Assembly (NCBI RefSeq): GCF_019029495.1
Contig: NZ_JAERQM010000003.1
Span: 491,098-555,097 of the forward strand
Length of the DNA: 64,000 nt
DNA from: Falsiroseomonas oleicola
Lineage (GTDB): Bacteria > Pseudomonadota > Alphaproteobacteria > Acetobacterales > Acetobacteraceae
Direction: 5' to 3'
Made by a program: the position numbers and the translations under genes. Positions 8,102 to 16,365 of the stretch are shown piece after piece. The notes beneath the pieces were generated by a model. It searched no databases. It had not been told where the DNA came from and worked only from the letters and a program-made list of their open reading frames with translations. How positions within the stretch are numbered: position 1 is the first letter of the stretch; each line of letters starts with the position of its first letter.

Positions 8102-9241
8102 TCAGCCGGGAATCCAGACCCGCCCGTCGAACAGCCGCCGCGCCGTCCGGTAGAAGGACCCGGCACGGGCGACCCATTCGCCCGCCTCCTGCGCCACATC
8201 CGCGCCCACGGTCAGCACGCCGGAAGGCATGCCGATGCGGATCGGCCCCGGCGCCACGGCCCCGAGGCATTCCGCCACCACCGTCCCCGCGATACGCGCC
8301 GCCACGGCGGTACAGAGCGAGCCGGTCAGCGGCAGCGCCCGGTGCGGCTGGCCGTTGGAGATGATGCGCGCCGCCAGGTCGATCTCCCCGGCCGCGATGG
8401 TCTCCCCTGACAGGGTCGGCGCCTCGGCCGGCGGGCTGACGAAGCCGATATAGGGGACGGAGCTGATCGCCTTCGCCGCCGCCAGATCCGCGCCGATGCC
8501 CATGCGGATGGAGGCCTGGAGCCGGATGGCGTCCAGCAGCGCCAGGATATCCGGCCGCGCTTCCAGCTCCTCCGGCAATTCGCGCCCCGTCAACCCGATA
8601 TCCCGCGCCCGGATGAAGGCGGAGGCATTGGCGGCATCGACCAGGGAGGCCTCGATGGGCCCGAATCCCGGCACCTCCAGCATATCCTTGACCTGCCCGC
8701 TGGGCAGCAGCCGGCCGGTGGTGGCGCCGCCGGGCTGCACGAAATCCAGCCGCACCGGCGCACCCGTGCCGCCGACGCCGGGGATGGACAGGTCGCCCAG
8801 GACCTTGGCGCGCCCATCCTCCAGCTCGAAGGTGTTGTGGATGATCTTCTTCGTATTGGTGTTGTAGATGCGGACGGTCGCGGTCTCGCCATTCGGCCGC
8901 ACCAGCCCCTCATCCACCGCGAAGGGGCCGACGGCGGAGCTCATATTGCCGCAATTGCCCTTCCAATCCACGCGCGCCTCGCGGATCAGCACCTGGGCAA
9001 ACGTGTAGTCGATATCGGCGTCATCCCGCTCCGACGGCGCCAGCACGCAGATTTTCGACAGGGACGATACACCGCCGCCCATGCCGTTGAGCTGCCTTCC
9101 ATAGGGGTCGGGCGTGCCGAGCGCCGCCATGAAGATCGCGTCCCACTCAGCCCGATCCGCCGGCAGGTCGCGGGCGTGGAACATGATGGCCTTGCTGGTC
9201 CCGCCGCGCATGAAGACGGCGGGAATGGCGCGCTGGGCCAT
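8102..9241 (-). CDS. PrpF-family isomerase (4-oxalomesaconate tautomerase-like)
   Basis: 379 residues with the PrpF signature: an N-terminal VFMRGGTSKAIMF, a GGVSSLSKI segment and GNCGNMSSAVGPFA, which carry the active-site residues of this diaminopimelate-epimerase fold. Family members isomerise or tautomerise small unsaturated dicarboxylates or tricarboxylates (methylaconitate, oxalomesaconate). The ATG overlaps the stop of tarD as TGATG, so translation is coupled and the two enzymes probably work in the same pathway. The product of tarD is oxaloacetate, which needs no isomerase, so the PrpF protein may widen the substrate range or act on a related hydroxyacid. That link is inference. Confidence 0.85.
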   Translation of the reverse strand: MAQRAIPAVFMRGGTSKAIMFHARDLPADRAEWDAIFMAALGTPDPYGRQLNGMGGGVSSLSKICVLAPSERDDADIDYTFAQVLIREARVDWKGNCGNMSSAVGPFAVDEGLVRPNGETATVRIYNTNTKKIIHNTFELEDGRAKVLGDLSIPGVGGTGAPVRLDFVQPGGATTGRLLPSGQVKDMLEVPGFGPIEASLVDAANASAFIRARDIGLTGRELPEELEARPDILALLDAIRLQASIRMGIGADLAAAKAISSVPYIGFVSPPAEAPTLSGETIAAGEIDLAARIISNGQPHRALPLTGSLCTAVAARIAGTVVAECLGAVAPGPIRIGMPSGVLTVGADVAQEAGEWVARAGSFYRTARRLFDGRVWIPG

Positions 9242-10422
9242 CAGCCGAGGCCCTTGAAGACTTCGAAAAGCTTGTTCTTCGCCTCGAAGCCCACGCCCGG
9301 GATGTCCGGCATCGCCACGCGCCCCTCCACCACCGGCACGTCATCCGCGAAGCCGCCAAACGGGGCGAAGACCTCCGGATAGCTTTCATTGCCACCCAGG
9401 CCGAGGCCGACGGCGATACTGAGGGCGAACTGGTGCCCACCATGCGGCACGCAGCGGCGGCGCGACCAGCCATGGGCGGCCAGCATGTCCAGCGTCCGCA
9501 GGTATTCGCACAGCCCATAGGACAAGGCCGGGTCCATCTGCAGGATGTCCCGATCCGGCCGCAGCCCGCCATGGCGGATCAGGTTGCGCGCATCCAGCAT
9601 CGAGAACAGATTCTCCCCAGTTGCGATCGGCGGGCCGTAGTGTTCCGCCAGGGTCGCGTGCGTGGAATAATCCAGTGGGTCGAGCGGTTCCTCGTACCAG
9701 CGCAGCCCCATCGGCTCCAGCGCCGCGGCATAGGCGAGTGCCGCCGGCAGGTCGAAGCGGCCATTCACATCGACCGCCAGCTTGCTGCCATCGCCGCCCA
9801 GCAGCTTCACCACGGCCTCGATCCGCTCGATATCCTCGGCCAGCGCATCGGCGAGCGCGGTGCCGGGGGCGCCGCCGATCTTCATCTTCACCGTGGCATA
9901 GCCCATGCCGAGGTAGCGCTTCATCTCCTCGACCAGCGCATCCACCCCCTTGCCGGGGTAGTAGTAGCCGCCGGCGGCATAGACCCAGGCGGCCTCATCC
10001 GCCTGGCCGCCATTGTAGCGATCGGCCAGCAGCCGCCACAGCGGCAGGCCCTCCAGCTTCGCCGCCGCGTCCCACAGCGCCATGTCCAGCACGCCCACGG
10101 CGACGCTGCGCTCGCCATGGCCGCCAGGCTTTTCGTTCTTCATCATCGCCGCCCAGGCGCCCTGCGGGTTCAGCCGGCCGTCCGGGCCGGTGATCTGGGC
10201 CTCCGTCGCCTCCGTCAGCCGCGGCACGAAACGCTCCGCCAGCAGGCCGGGCTGGGCGTAGCGACCGTTGGAGTTGAAGCCGTAGCCGGTGGCACGCCTG
10301 CCGCCTTCCCCTTCCACCGTGACCGCGACGATGGAGGCGGTCATCTTGGAGAAGTCGATATAGGCGTTGGCGATGTCGCTCGCGATCGGGGCGATGCCCT
10401 GCTTGACGCTGACGATACGCAT
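9241..10422 (-). CDS. tarD: D(-)-tartrate dehydratase, enolase superfamily
   Basis: 393 residues. The whole protein resembles the Bradyrhizobium-type D-tartrate dehydratase that I know from the mandelate-racemase group: NAYIDFSKMTASIVAV near the start, GYGFNSNGRY, EKPGGHGER, and the catalytic pair KMK at 179-181. Metal ligands are Asp218 (AVDVN), Glu244 (WYEEPLDPLDY) and Glu270 (ATGENLFS), and the general acid/base is His in CVPHGGHQ near 327. The reaction is dehydration of D-tartrate to oxaloacetate with Mg2+. The ATG at 10422 starts the domain; an upstream in-frame extension is antisense to the crotonase gene and unlikely. It is divergent from the crotonase and Bug genes. Confidence 0.88.
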   Translation of the reverse strand: MRIVSVKQGIAPIASDIANAYIDFSKMTASIVAVTVEGEGGRRATGYGFNSNGRYAQPGLLAERFVPRLTEATEAQITGPDGRLNPQGAWAAMMKNEKPGGHGERSVAVGVLDMALWDAAAKLEGLPLWRLLADRYNGGQADEAAWVYAAGGYYYPGKGVDALVEEMKRYLGMGYATVKMKIGGAPGTALADALAEDIERIEAVVKLLGGDGSKLAVDVNGRFDLPAALAYAAALEPMGLRWYEEPLDPLDYSTHATLAEHYGPPIATGENLFSMLDARNLIRHGGLRPDRDILQMDPALSYGLCEYLRTLDMLAAHGWSRRRCVPHGGHQFALSIAVGLGLGGNESYPEVFAPFGGFADDVPVVEGRVAMPDIPGVGFEAKNKLFEVFKGLG

Positions 10423-10500
10423 TCTTGTCAGTCTCCATCCGGTTGCCGGACTTGTCGCCCCGGGTGACCTGGCCGCACAAGAGGGGGAGGAGGAACCAAT

Positions 10501-11277
10501 ATGCCCGACATCCTGCACGAGACCCGCGGCCCGGTGGCCTGGACCACGCTGAACCGCCCGGAACAGCGCAATGCCATGACCTTCCCGATGTATGAGGGCC
10601 TGTTCGAACAGGCCGCCGCCGTGGCCAAGGACCCGGCGATCCGCTGCTGGGTCATCACCGGCGCCGGCGGCAAGGCCTTCGCGGCCGGCACCGACATCAG
10701 CCAGTTCCAGAATTTCTCGACCGGCCAGGACGCGCTGGACTACGAAACCCGCATCGACCGCGTGCTGTCCGCCATCGAGGATTGCCCGAAGCCGGTGATC
10801 GCCGCGGTGGCCGGGGCCTGCGTCGGCGGGGGGCTGGGGATCGCGGGCGTCTGCGACATGCGCATCGCCAGCGCCAATGCGCGCTTCGGCGTGCCGGTGG
10901 CGCGCACCTTGGGCAACACGCTGTCCACCATGAATATTTCTCGATTCGCCGCACTGATCGGCCCGGCGAAGCTGAAGGACCTGATCTTCACCGCGCGGCT
11001 GATGGACGCGCCGGAGGCGCTGGCCGCCGGCTTCATCTCCGAGATGCTGGAGACGCCGGAAGCTTTGGCGGAACGCGCCGAGAAGCTGGCCGTGGAGATC
11101 GCCGGCATGGCGCCGCTGACGCTGACCGCGACCAAGGTCGCCCTGAAGCGCCTGCGACTGGCCGCCGGCACCATCGAGGGTGACGACCTGGTGACCATGT
11201 GCTTCGGCAGCAATGACTTCCGGGAGGGTGTTCAGGCCTTCCTGGCCAAGCGGAAGCCCGTCTGGACGGGAAGCTGA
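10501..11277 (+). CDS. Enoyl-CoA hydratase/isomerase (crotonase) family protein
   Basis: 258 residues, preceded by the strong ribosome site GGGGGAGGAGGAA. Crotonase core: LNRPEQRNAMT, the first oxyanion loop AFAAGTDISQF, the second loop around GACVGGGLGIAGVCDMRIAS, and a C-terminal helical tail. The second catalytic acidic position of hydratases is not obvious (the segment reads RTLGNTLST), so isomerase, hydratase, thioesterase-like or decarboxylase chemistry are all possible. It shares the divergent intergenic region with tarD and is followed 44 bp later by a Bug binding protein, suggesting a CoA-linked catabolic transcript. Confidence 0.85.
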   Translation: MPDILHETRGPVAWTTLNRPEQRNAMTFPMYEGLFEQAAAVAKDPAIRCWVITGAGGKAFAAGTDISQFQNFSTGQDALDYETRIDRVLSAIEDCPKPVIAAVAGACVGGGLGIAGVCDMRIASANARFGVPVARTLGNTLSTMNISRFAALIGPAKLKDLIFTARLMDAPEALAAGFISEMLETPEALAERAEKLAVEIAGMAPLTLTATKVALKRLRLAAGTIEGDDLVTMCFGSNDFREGVQAFLAKRKPVWTGS

Positions 11278-11321
11278 CCACAAGGCATCCTTCGGACCAT
11301 AAGCAAAAAACCGGAGGAAAC

Positions 11322-12302
11322 ATGTTCACACGACGCAGCCTTCTGGCCGCGGCGGGCGCTGCTGCCCTGCCGCTGCCGGCCTGGGCGCAGGGCGCGGCCG
11401 GCGCCTATCCCAACCGCACCGTCGCCCTGCTGGTCGGCTTCGCCCCGGGCGGCGGCACGGACATCATCGCCCGCCTGCTGCAGCCCGCCTTGCAGGAGGA
11501 TTTCGGCCAGGCCATCGCCATCGAGAATCGCGCCGGCGGGTCCGGCACCATCGCGGCGGCGACCAATGCGCGCGGCCGGCCGGATGGCTACCAGATGCTG
11601 ATGACCACGGTCAGCGCCTCCGCCGTCGTGCCGCCCACCATGCGGCCGCCGCCCTTCGACATCATCGCCGACCAGACGGCGGTGGTGCTGGCCGGCACCG
11701 TGCCGCTGGTGGCGGTGGTGCCGCTGAATTCCCCGGCGCAGACATTCGAACAGTTCATCGCCCATGCGAAGGCGAATCCGGGGAAGCTGAACTACTCCTC
11801 CTCCGGCGTCGCGACGCAGCAGCATCTCGCGGCCGCCGCGCTGAGCTTCGCGGCGGGGCTGGAGATGACCCATATTCCCTTCCGCGGCACCGGCCAGGCG
11901 GTGAATGAGGTGCTGGCCGGGCGCATCGACATCGCCATCGATACCCTGCCCACCTACCTGCCGCATATCCGCGCCGGCCGGGTGCGGGCGCTGGCGACCA
12001 CGCTGAAGCAGCGCGTGCCGACGCTGCCGGATGTGCCGACCATCGCCGAAAGCGGCTTCCCGGATTTCGATGCCGCCGTCTGGTACATGGTGATGGGCCC
12101 GCCCGGCCTGCCTTCCGCCATCAGCGAGCGTTGGGTTCAGGCAGTGAACAAGGCGCTGTCCGATCCGGGCCTGCGCCAGCGCGTCGCCGATGCCGGATTC
12201 ATCCCCGGCGGCGGCACCAGCGCCGAAGCCTCCGCCTTGTTGCGGCGGGACGCGGCGAAATATGCCGAGGTGATCCGGCGCGCCAATATCACCTTCGACT
12301 GA
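11322..12302 (+). CDS. Bug/TctC-family tripartite tricarboxylate transporter substrate-binding protein
   Basis: 326 residues with a Tat-like/Sec signal (MFTRRSLLAAAGAAALPLPAWAQG) and mature start around AYPNRTVALLVGFAPGGGTDI, the beta-alpha-beta ligand loop typical of Bug proteins. The second signature, NYSSSGVATQQHLAAAALS, is also present. These periplasmic proteins capture carboxylates and hand them to TctAB. No TctAB genes are adjacent, as is common for the expanded Bug families; the nearest pair lies at 62-64 kb. The neighbouring tarD/PrpF/crotonase cluster suggests a hydroxy-carboxylate ligand, which is inference. Confidence 0.9.
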   Translation: MFTRRSLLAAAGAAALPLPAWAQGAAGAYPNRTVALLVGFAPGGGTDIIARLLQPALQEDFGQAIAIENRAGGSGTIAAATNARGRPDGYQMLMTTVSASAVVPPTMRPPPFDIIADQTAVVLAGTVPLVAVVPLNSPAQTFEQFIAHAKANPGKLNYSSSGVATQQHLAAAALSFAAGLEMTHIPFRGTGQAVNEVLAGRIDIAIDTLPTYLPHIRAGRVRALATTLKQRVPTLPDVPTIAESGFPDFDAAVWYMVMGPPGLPSAISERWVQAVNKALSDPGLRQRVADAGFIPGGGTSAEASALLRRDAAKYAEVIRRANITFD

Positions 12303-12331
12303 CGCGCGCGGGCGGCGGGGGGCTTATACCA

Positions 12332-12429
12332 GCGGACCGGTCTCTTGACCGGTCCGAGCGCCCGAATGGGCGCCGCCGCAAGTGCGGCGAAGCCAAGGAA
12401 ACCGGAGGTTTCCGCCCGGCGTCTGAGGG
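12332..12429 (+). repeat. Four-hairpin cassette, copy C (family 1), flanked by short inverted repeats
   Basis: This is the most diverged copy yet fully paired. Stem 1 is GGACCGGTC-tctt-GACCGGTCC, stem 2 GCGCCC-gaat-GGGCGC, stem 3 CGCCGC-aagt-GCGGCG and stem 4 GGAAACC-gga-GGTTTCC. It ends in CGTCTGAGGG. Both sides of stems 2 and 4 differ from copies A and B while pairing is kept. The cassette is bracketed by ATACCAGCGG (12326-12335) and CCGTTGGTAT (12455-12464), inverted repeats with one mismatch. It lies between convergent Bug and ggt genes. Confidence 0.85.
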
Positions 12430-12463
12430 GGCCCGGAGCGGTCACGCGATAGGGCCGTTGGTA

Positions 12464-14137
12464 TTAATCCCCCGCCGCCACCCCATCCCGTCGCGGATCG
12501 GCGGCGCCTTCCAGGCGTCCGTCGGGCCGCCGGCGGATCACCTGGAGCCCGGTATTCATCACCACGACGCGCGGCGCATGGCCCAGCGCGGTCAGCGCCG
12601 GGGCCTGGGCTTCCAGCGGCGTGCCCCGTTCCAGTTCCACCGTCCCGGTCTGGGCGCCGATGCGCGGGCGGGCGGTGGCGCGTTCGGCATCGGCGCCGAA
12701 GGCCAGAACCTCGATCACCGCGGCGGCCACGGCATCCGGAATCCGCGCCCCGCCGCCGGCACCCAGCACCAGTTCCGGCCGCCCATCCGCGCCGAAGACC
12801 ATGGTGGGCGCCATGGTGGTCACCGGCCGCTTGCCGGGGGCCAGGCGGTTCTGCGCCGGGCGCTCCGCGGTGCCGGGATTGGTGGCGAAGTTGGTCATGC
12901 CGTTGTTCAGCGTGATGCCCATCGCCAGCAGCTCGGCGCCGAAATTCAGGTTGTTGGTGGTGGTGAAGGACACGGCATTGCCCGCCGCATCGAGGATGAC
13001 GACCTGCGTCGTCGCCGTCTCCGCCATCGGGTCGCTGGCGGGGGGCAGGGCGCCGTGGCGCTGCGGCGGGTCGCCGGCCGCGACCTCCGCCATCGCGCGA
13101 CCCGGCGCGGCCAGGGCGGCACGCTGGTCGAGATAGGCGCGGTCCAGCAGGCCGGGCAGCGGGTTCGCCACCTGGTCCGGATCACCGATCCAGCGCCGGC
13201 GATCGGCGGCGGCCAGCCGGCTCGCCTCCACGAAGATATGCGCGGCTTCCGCACTGTCCCGCCCGGCGCGGGCGATGCCGAGGCGTTCAGCGATGGCGAG
13301 CGTCTGCAAGACCGCGATGCCACCGGAAGATGGCGGGGCAGCGGTGCAGATGCGGCGCGCCAGCACCTCGGCGCAGAGCGGATCGCGCTCCACCGCGCGG
13401 TAGCCGCGCAGATCTTGCAGCGTCAGCCAGCCTGGTGCCGGCTCCACCGCCACGGCTTCGACCACTGCCTGGCCGAGCGCGCCGCCATAGAGCGCGGCCG
13501 GCCCTTCGCTGGCCAGCAGGCGCAGCGCCCGGGCCTGATCCGCATTGCGGAAGGGCGCGCCGGCCGCCAGCGGCTCGCCGGCCGCGTCGAAATACAGCGC
13601 GCGGATGGCCGGCACGCGCCGCAGCTCCACCGCGCGGTTGCGGATCACCTGATGCAGATAGGGCGGCAGGGGGAAACCATCCTCAGCCAGCCGGATCGCG
13701 GGGGCGAAGAGCTCCGCCCAGGGCAGCCGCCCATGCGCCGCATGCGCCAGGGCCAGCGCGGCGATGGCGCCCGGCACGGCCACGGCGCGGCCGGACCGCG
13801 CGATGGTGGCCGGGCCGATGCCGCCGGCGGTCAGCCGGTCCGCGCTCGCCGCCGGGGCGCCGGCGATGCCCTCGTAATAGCGCAGCCGCCCCGCCGCCTG
13901 GTCCCAGGCCAGCAGGAAGCCGCCGCCGAGCAAGCCGCTGGCATGCGGCTCCGCGACGGAAAGCGCCGCCTGCGCCGCCACCGCCGCATCCACCGCGCTG
14001 CCGCCGGCACGCAGCATGGCCAGCGCCGCTTCCGTCGCATGGGGGCTGGCGGTTGCCGCCATCTGCCGCGTGGCCCGAACCGGCTCCGCGGCAAGGGGCG
14101 TGGCGAGGAGCAGGAAGGCGAGCACCAGGCGGCGCAT
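12464..14137 (-). CDS. ggt: Gamma-glutamyltransferase (periplasmic)
   Basis: 557 residues with a signal peptide (MRRLVLAFLLLATPLAAEP). The Ntn-hydrolase fold is split by autoprocessing. The nucleophile is the first Thr of the ETATTQVVILD segment, near residue 376 (canonical TTH/TTQ), preceded by a large subunit starting around ATEAALAMLRAGGSAVDAA. The small subunit has NNLNFGAELLAMGI and the glutamate-binding loop LVLGAGGGARIPDA. It hydrolyses or transfers gamma-glutamyl groups such as that of glutathione in the periplasm. It is 5 bp downstream of the 2-hydroxyacid dehydrogenase gene, so it is probably the last gene of that minus-strand operon. Its role together with the decarboxylase genes is unclear. 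Confidence 0.92.
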   Translation of the reverse strand: MRRLVLAFLLLATPLAAEPVRATRQMAATASPHATEAALAMLRAGGSAVDAAVAAQAALSVAEPHASGLLGGGFLLAWDQAAGRLRYYEGIAGAPAASADRLTAGGIGPATIARSGRAVAVPGAIAALALAHAAHGRLPWAELFAPAIRLAEDGFPLPPYLHQVIRNRAVELRRVPAIRALYFDAAGEPLAAGAPFRNADQARALRLLASEGPAALYGGALGQAVVEAVAVEPAPGWLTLQDLRGYRAVERDPLCAEVLARRICTAAPPSSGGIAVLQTLAIAERLGIARAGRDSAEAAHIFVEASRLAAADRRRWIGDPDQVANPLPGLLDRAYLDQRAALAAPGRAMAEVAAGDPPQRHGALPPASDPMAETATTQVVILDAAGNAVSFTTTNNLNFGAELLAMGITLNNGMTNFATNPGTAERPAQNRLAPGKRPVTTMAPTMVFGADGRPELVLGAGGGARIPDAVAAAVIEVLAFGADAERATARPRIGAQTGTVELERGTPLEAQAPALTALGHAPRVVVMNTGLQVIRRRPDGRLEGAADPRRDGVAAGD

Positions 14138-14142
14138 GGTGT

Positions 14143-15123
14143 TTAATTCCTTCTGGGAAGGACTTCCTTGTTGACGATCACATCCGGGTCCAGCGTGCCG
14201 GTGAAGCAGGCCAAAGCGGCGGCGGCGGAATCCAGCGCCATGCGGCGCAGCCCCTCCGCCGTGCTGGCGGCGACATGCGGGGTCATGATGAGGTTCGGCG
14301 CGGAGAGCAGGCTGATCGGCGTTTCCACCGGCTCCTCCTCGAACACGTCGATGCCGGCGGCGGAAAGATGGCCGGCGCGGAGTGCGGCTTCCAGCGCATT
14401 CTGGTCCAGCACCGTGCCGCGCGCCGTGTTCACCAGCACCGCGCCCTTCTTCATCCGCGCGATGAAGGCGGCATCCGCCAGGTTGCGCGTCTCGGCGGAG
14501 GACGGCACATGCAGCGTCACGATATCCGCCCGCCCGGCCGCTTCCGCCGCATCATCCACCGGCTCGAAGCCCAGGCCGCGGATGCTGCCCTTGGCGACAT
14601 TCGGGTCGCGCACCAGCACATGCATGCCGAAGGCGGCGCAGAGCTTTGCCACCCGCGTGCCGATGCGGCCAAAGCCCATCACCAGCACGGTCTTGCCGGC
14701 CAGGTCGAAGGTTGGGAGGCTCGGTTGCGAGCCCCAGACCGGGGTCGGCTGGTGCATATTGGCGTTGAAGGCCGGCAGCTTGCGGGCGCAGGCGAGCATC
14801 ATCATCAGCGCATGTTCGGCGACGGAGACGGCATTCGCCTCCGGCGTGATCGCCAGCGGGATGCCGCGCTCGGTCAGGGCGGGGACATCGACGATGTCGT
14901 AGCCGACGCCGTGCCGCACCAGGATCTTCAGGTTGGGGCAGTTCGCCAGGAAGGCGCGGTCGATGCGGATGGTGCGCACGATCAGCGCATCCGCCTTGGG
15001 CAGGTTGGCGGCCATCGATTCCGGGGAGAGGTCCATCAGCACCTCCACCGTGACGCCCGGCGTCGCCCGCATCCTGGCGATGGCTTCCTCGTGGATCGGG
15101 CGGACGCAGATCACATGCGGCAT
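14143..15123 (-). CDS. D-isomer-specific 2-hydroxyacid dehydrogenase
   Basis: 326 residues from the ATG at 15123; a longer in-frame reading would overlap the upstream gene. The NAD domain carries LVMGFGRIGTRVAKL (GxGxxG), with the catalytic residues in order: Arg in VNTARGTVLD, Glu in GIDVFEEEPVE, and His in MTPHVAAST. It is similar to phosphoglycerate dehydrogenase and glyoxylate/hydroxypyruvate reductases but lacks a C-terminal ACT domain, so an anabolic SerA role is unlikely. It likely reduces a 2-oxoacid or oxidises a D-2-hydroxyacid linked to the neighbouring thiamine-diphosphate decarboxylase, whose last codons end 10 bp upstream. Confidence 0.88.
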   Translation of the reverse strand: MPHVICVRPIHEEAIARMRATPGVTVEVLMDLSPESMAANLPKADALIVRTIRIDRAFLANCPNLKILVRHGVGYDIVDVPALTERGIPLAITPEANAVSVAEHALMMMLACARKLPAFNANMHQPTPVWGSQPSLPTFDLAGKTVLVMGFGRIGTRVAKLCAAFGMHVLVRDPNVAKGSIRGLGFEPVDDAAEAAGRADIVTLHVPSSAETRNLADAAFIARMKKGAVLVNTARGTVLDQNALEAALRAGHLSAAGIDVFEEEPVETPISLLSAPNLIMTPHVAASTAEGLRRMALDSAAAALACFTGTLDPDVIVNKEVLPRRN

Positions 15124-15133
15124 GTTCGGGCCT

Positions 15134-15727
15134 TCAAAGCTGGTGGTGGGCGGCGGGGCCGAGCAGGGCCTCGCGGAAACGCGCCTGGAGGATGGCGCCA
15201 TCGCGCGGCGGCAGCACCAGCGGCAGATTGCCCGGCGCGATCTTTGTGACCGCGAAGACGGTGCCTGTGCCGGCGTGGATTTCGGCGCGCAGGGCCGGGA
15301 CCTGTTCGAGGGTCGTCAGGGTACGCGCGCTGGCGAGGCCGGCGCCGCGTGCCATGGCGGCGAGGTCCACGCCATGCCGCGTCGCCGTCTCCTGGTTGCC
15401 CGTCTCGCTGTAATGCTCATTGTCCAGCACCACGACGGACAGGTTCGCGGGTTTCTTGACCGCGATGGTGGCCATGGCGCCGAGCGCCATCAGCATCTCG
15501 CCATCCCCGGTGATGACCAGCACCTTGGCTGATGGCTGCGCCAGCGCCAGTCCTAGGCCCATCATCGCCGCGCCCCCCATGCCGCCCCACAGGGGAAGGT
15601 TGCGCGGGTGGTCGCCGATGGCGGTGATGTCCCAGGCGGAGGCGCCGAGGCCGGCGATCACCAGCAGGTCGCCACGATCTTCCAGCAAAGCGCGCACCAC
15701 GTCGCGCCGGTTCGGGTATTCGGCCAT
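15134..15727 (-). CDS. Thiamine-diphosphate-dependent decarboxylase, beta (TPP-binding) subunit, sulfo/phosphonopyruvate decarboxylase type
   Basis: 197 residues corresponding to the C-terminal half of a pyruvate-decarboxylase-like enzyme. It has the TPP motif beginning ITGDGEMLMALGAM and ending with VVLDNEHYSETGNQ (GDG...N), plus an upstream GGMGGAAMMGLGLALA. Splitting into a separate alpha and beta chain is known for ComD/ComE sulfopyruvate decarboxylase. The sequence is also close to phosphonopyruvate decarboxylases. The substrate is therefore a 2-oxoacid, not more precisely known. It lies 3 bp after the alpha subunit gene and 10 bp before the dehydrogenase, in one operon. Confidence 0.85.
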   Translation of the reverse strand: MAEYPNRRDVVRALLEDRGDLLVIAGLGASAWDITAIGDHPRNLPLWGGMGGAAMMGLGLALAQPSAKVLVITGDGEMLMALGAMATIAVKKPANLSVVVLDNEHYSETGNQETATRHGVDLAAMARGAGLASARTLTTLEQVPALRAEIHAGTGTVFAVTKIAPGNLPLVLPPRDGAILQARFREALLGPAAHHQL

Positions 15728-15730
15728 GGA

Positions 15731-16282
15731 TCAGTCCTTCCCGAAGGTCTTGGCGCCGATCAGACGCTGGCCAAGCAGGGTGGCCGCCGGCCGAAAGGTG
15801 TTGAAGGCGAGGCGCAGCGTGGCGTCCACCGTCTCCGCCACATCCTCCGGCCGATCGGCGCGGTGCACGATGGTGCCCATGGCCTCCAGCACCGTCTGCG
15901 TCGCTTGCCCCATCGGGATCTGCGCCGGATTGAACTCGGCGAAGTCGCCGCGCATGGTCACGATCATCGGCAGCGGCGTGCGGTGGATATGCGACAGCGA
16001 CAGCATGTTGATGCAGTTGCCGACGCCGGAGCTCTGCATCAGCAGCACCCCCTTCACCCCGCCCAGCCAGGCGCCGCAGAGCAGGGCCACGCCCTCCTCC
16101 TCCGTCGTCAGGGTGACGACCGTCATTTCATTGTCGGCAAGGCATCGCTTGATCAACCGGCTGTGGCCGGCATCCGGGACCAGGGCGACCTGGGTGATAC
16201 CATTGGCCTTCAGCGCGTCGTAGATCCGATCCGGCCAATCGGCGCCCGCATCCGGGCGCATCTCCAGCTTGTCGCGGTCCAT
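15731..16282 (-). CDS. Thiamine-diphosphate-dependent decarboxylase, alpha (pyrimidine-binding) subunit
   Basis: 183 residues from the ATG at 16282 (MDRDKLEMRPD). It matches the N-terminal pyrimidine-binding domain of TPP decarboxylases: GITQVALVPDAGHS, and the catalytic Glu in LTTEEEGVALLCGAWLGG, which activates the cofactor. QSSGVGNCINML follows. It pairs with the beta subunit 3 bp downstream to form the active site at the interface, as in ComDE. The divergent gene is eutB, and the 83-bp region between holds both 5' leaders. No sulfonate or phosphonate transporter is next to it, so the natural substrate remains open. Confidence 0.85.
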   Translation of the reverse strand: MDRDKLEMRPDAGADWPDRIYDALKANGITQVALVPDAGHSRLIKRCLADNEMTVVTLTTEEEGVALLCGAWLGGVKGVLLMQSSGVGNCINMLSLSHIHRTPLPMIVTMRGDFAEFNPAQIPMGQATQTVLEAMGTIVHRADRPEDVAETVDATLRLAFNTFRPAATLLGQRLIGAKTFGKD

Positions 16283-16306
16283 TCCGTCCCTCCTGATTTG
16301 TGGCAT

Positions 16307-16358
16307 CCTCCCCCTGCGCGGGCGGGCTGGCAACCCGGCGGGCGGGCGCAGGGGGAGG
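16307..16358 (+). promoter_or_regulatory. Leader hairpin enclosing the eutB ribosome-binding site
   Basis: CCTCCCCCTGCGC (16307-16319) is perfectly complementary to GCGCAGGGGGAGG (16346-16358), a 13-bp stem with a smaller CGGG/CCCG stem in the loop. The right arm contains the purine-rich GGGGGAGG that serves as the Shine-Dalgarno sequence 7 nt before the eutB ATG. If the leader is transcribed, the stem would block translation until opened. Regulation is inferred from the sequence only. Confidence 0.5.
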
Positions 16359-16365
16359 GGGCGGC

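Noticed and set aside
10423-11283. In-frame upstream extension of tarD to about 680 residues
   Set aside because: The extension is antisense to the crotonase gene; the family start is at 10422.
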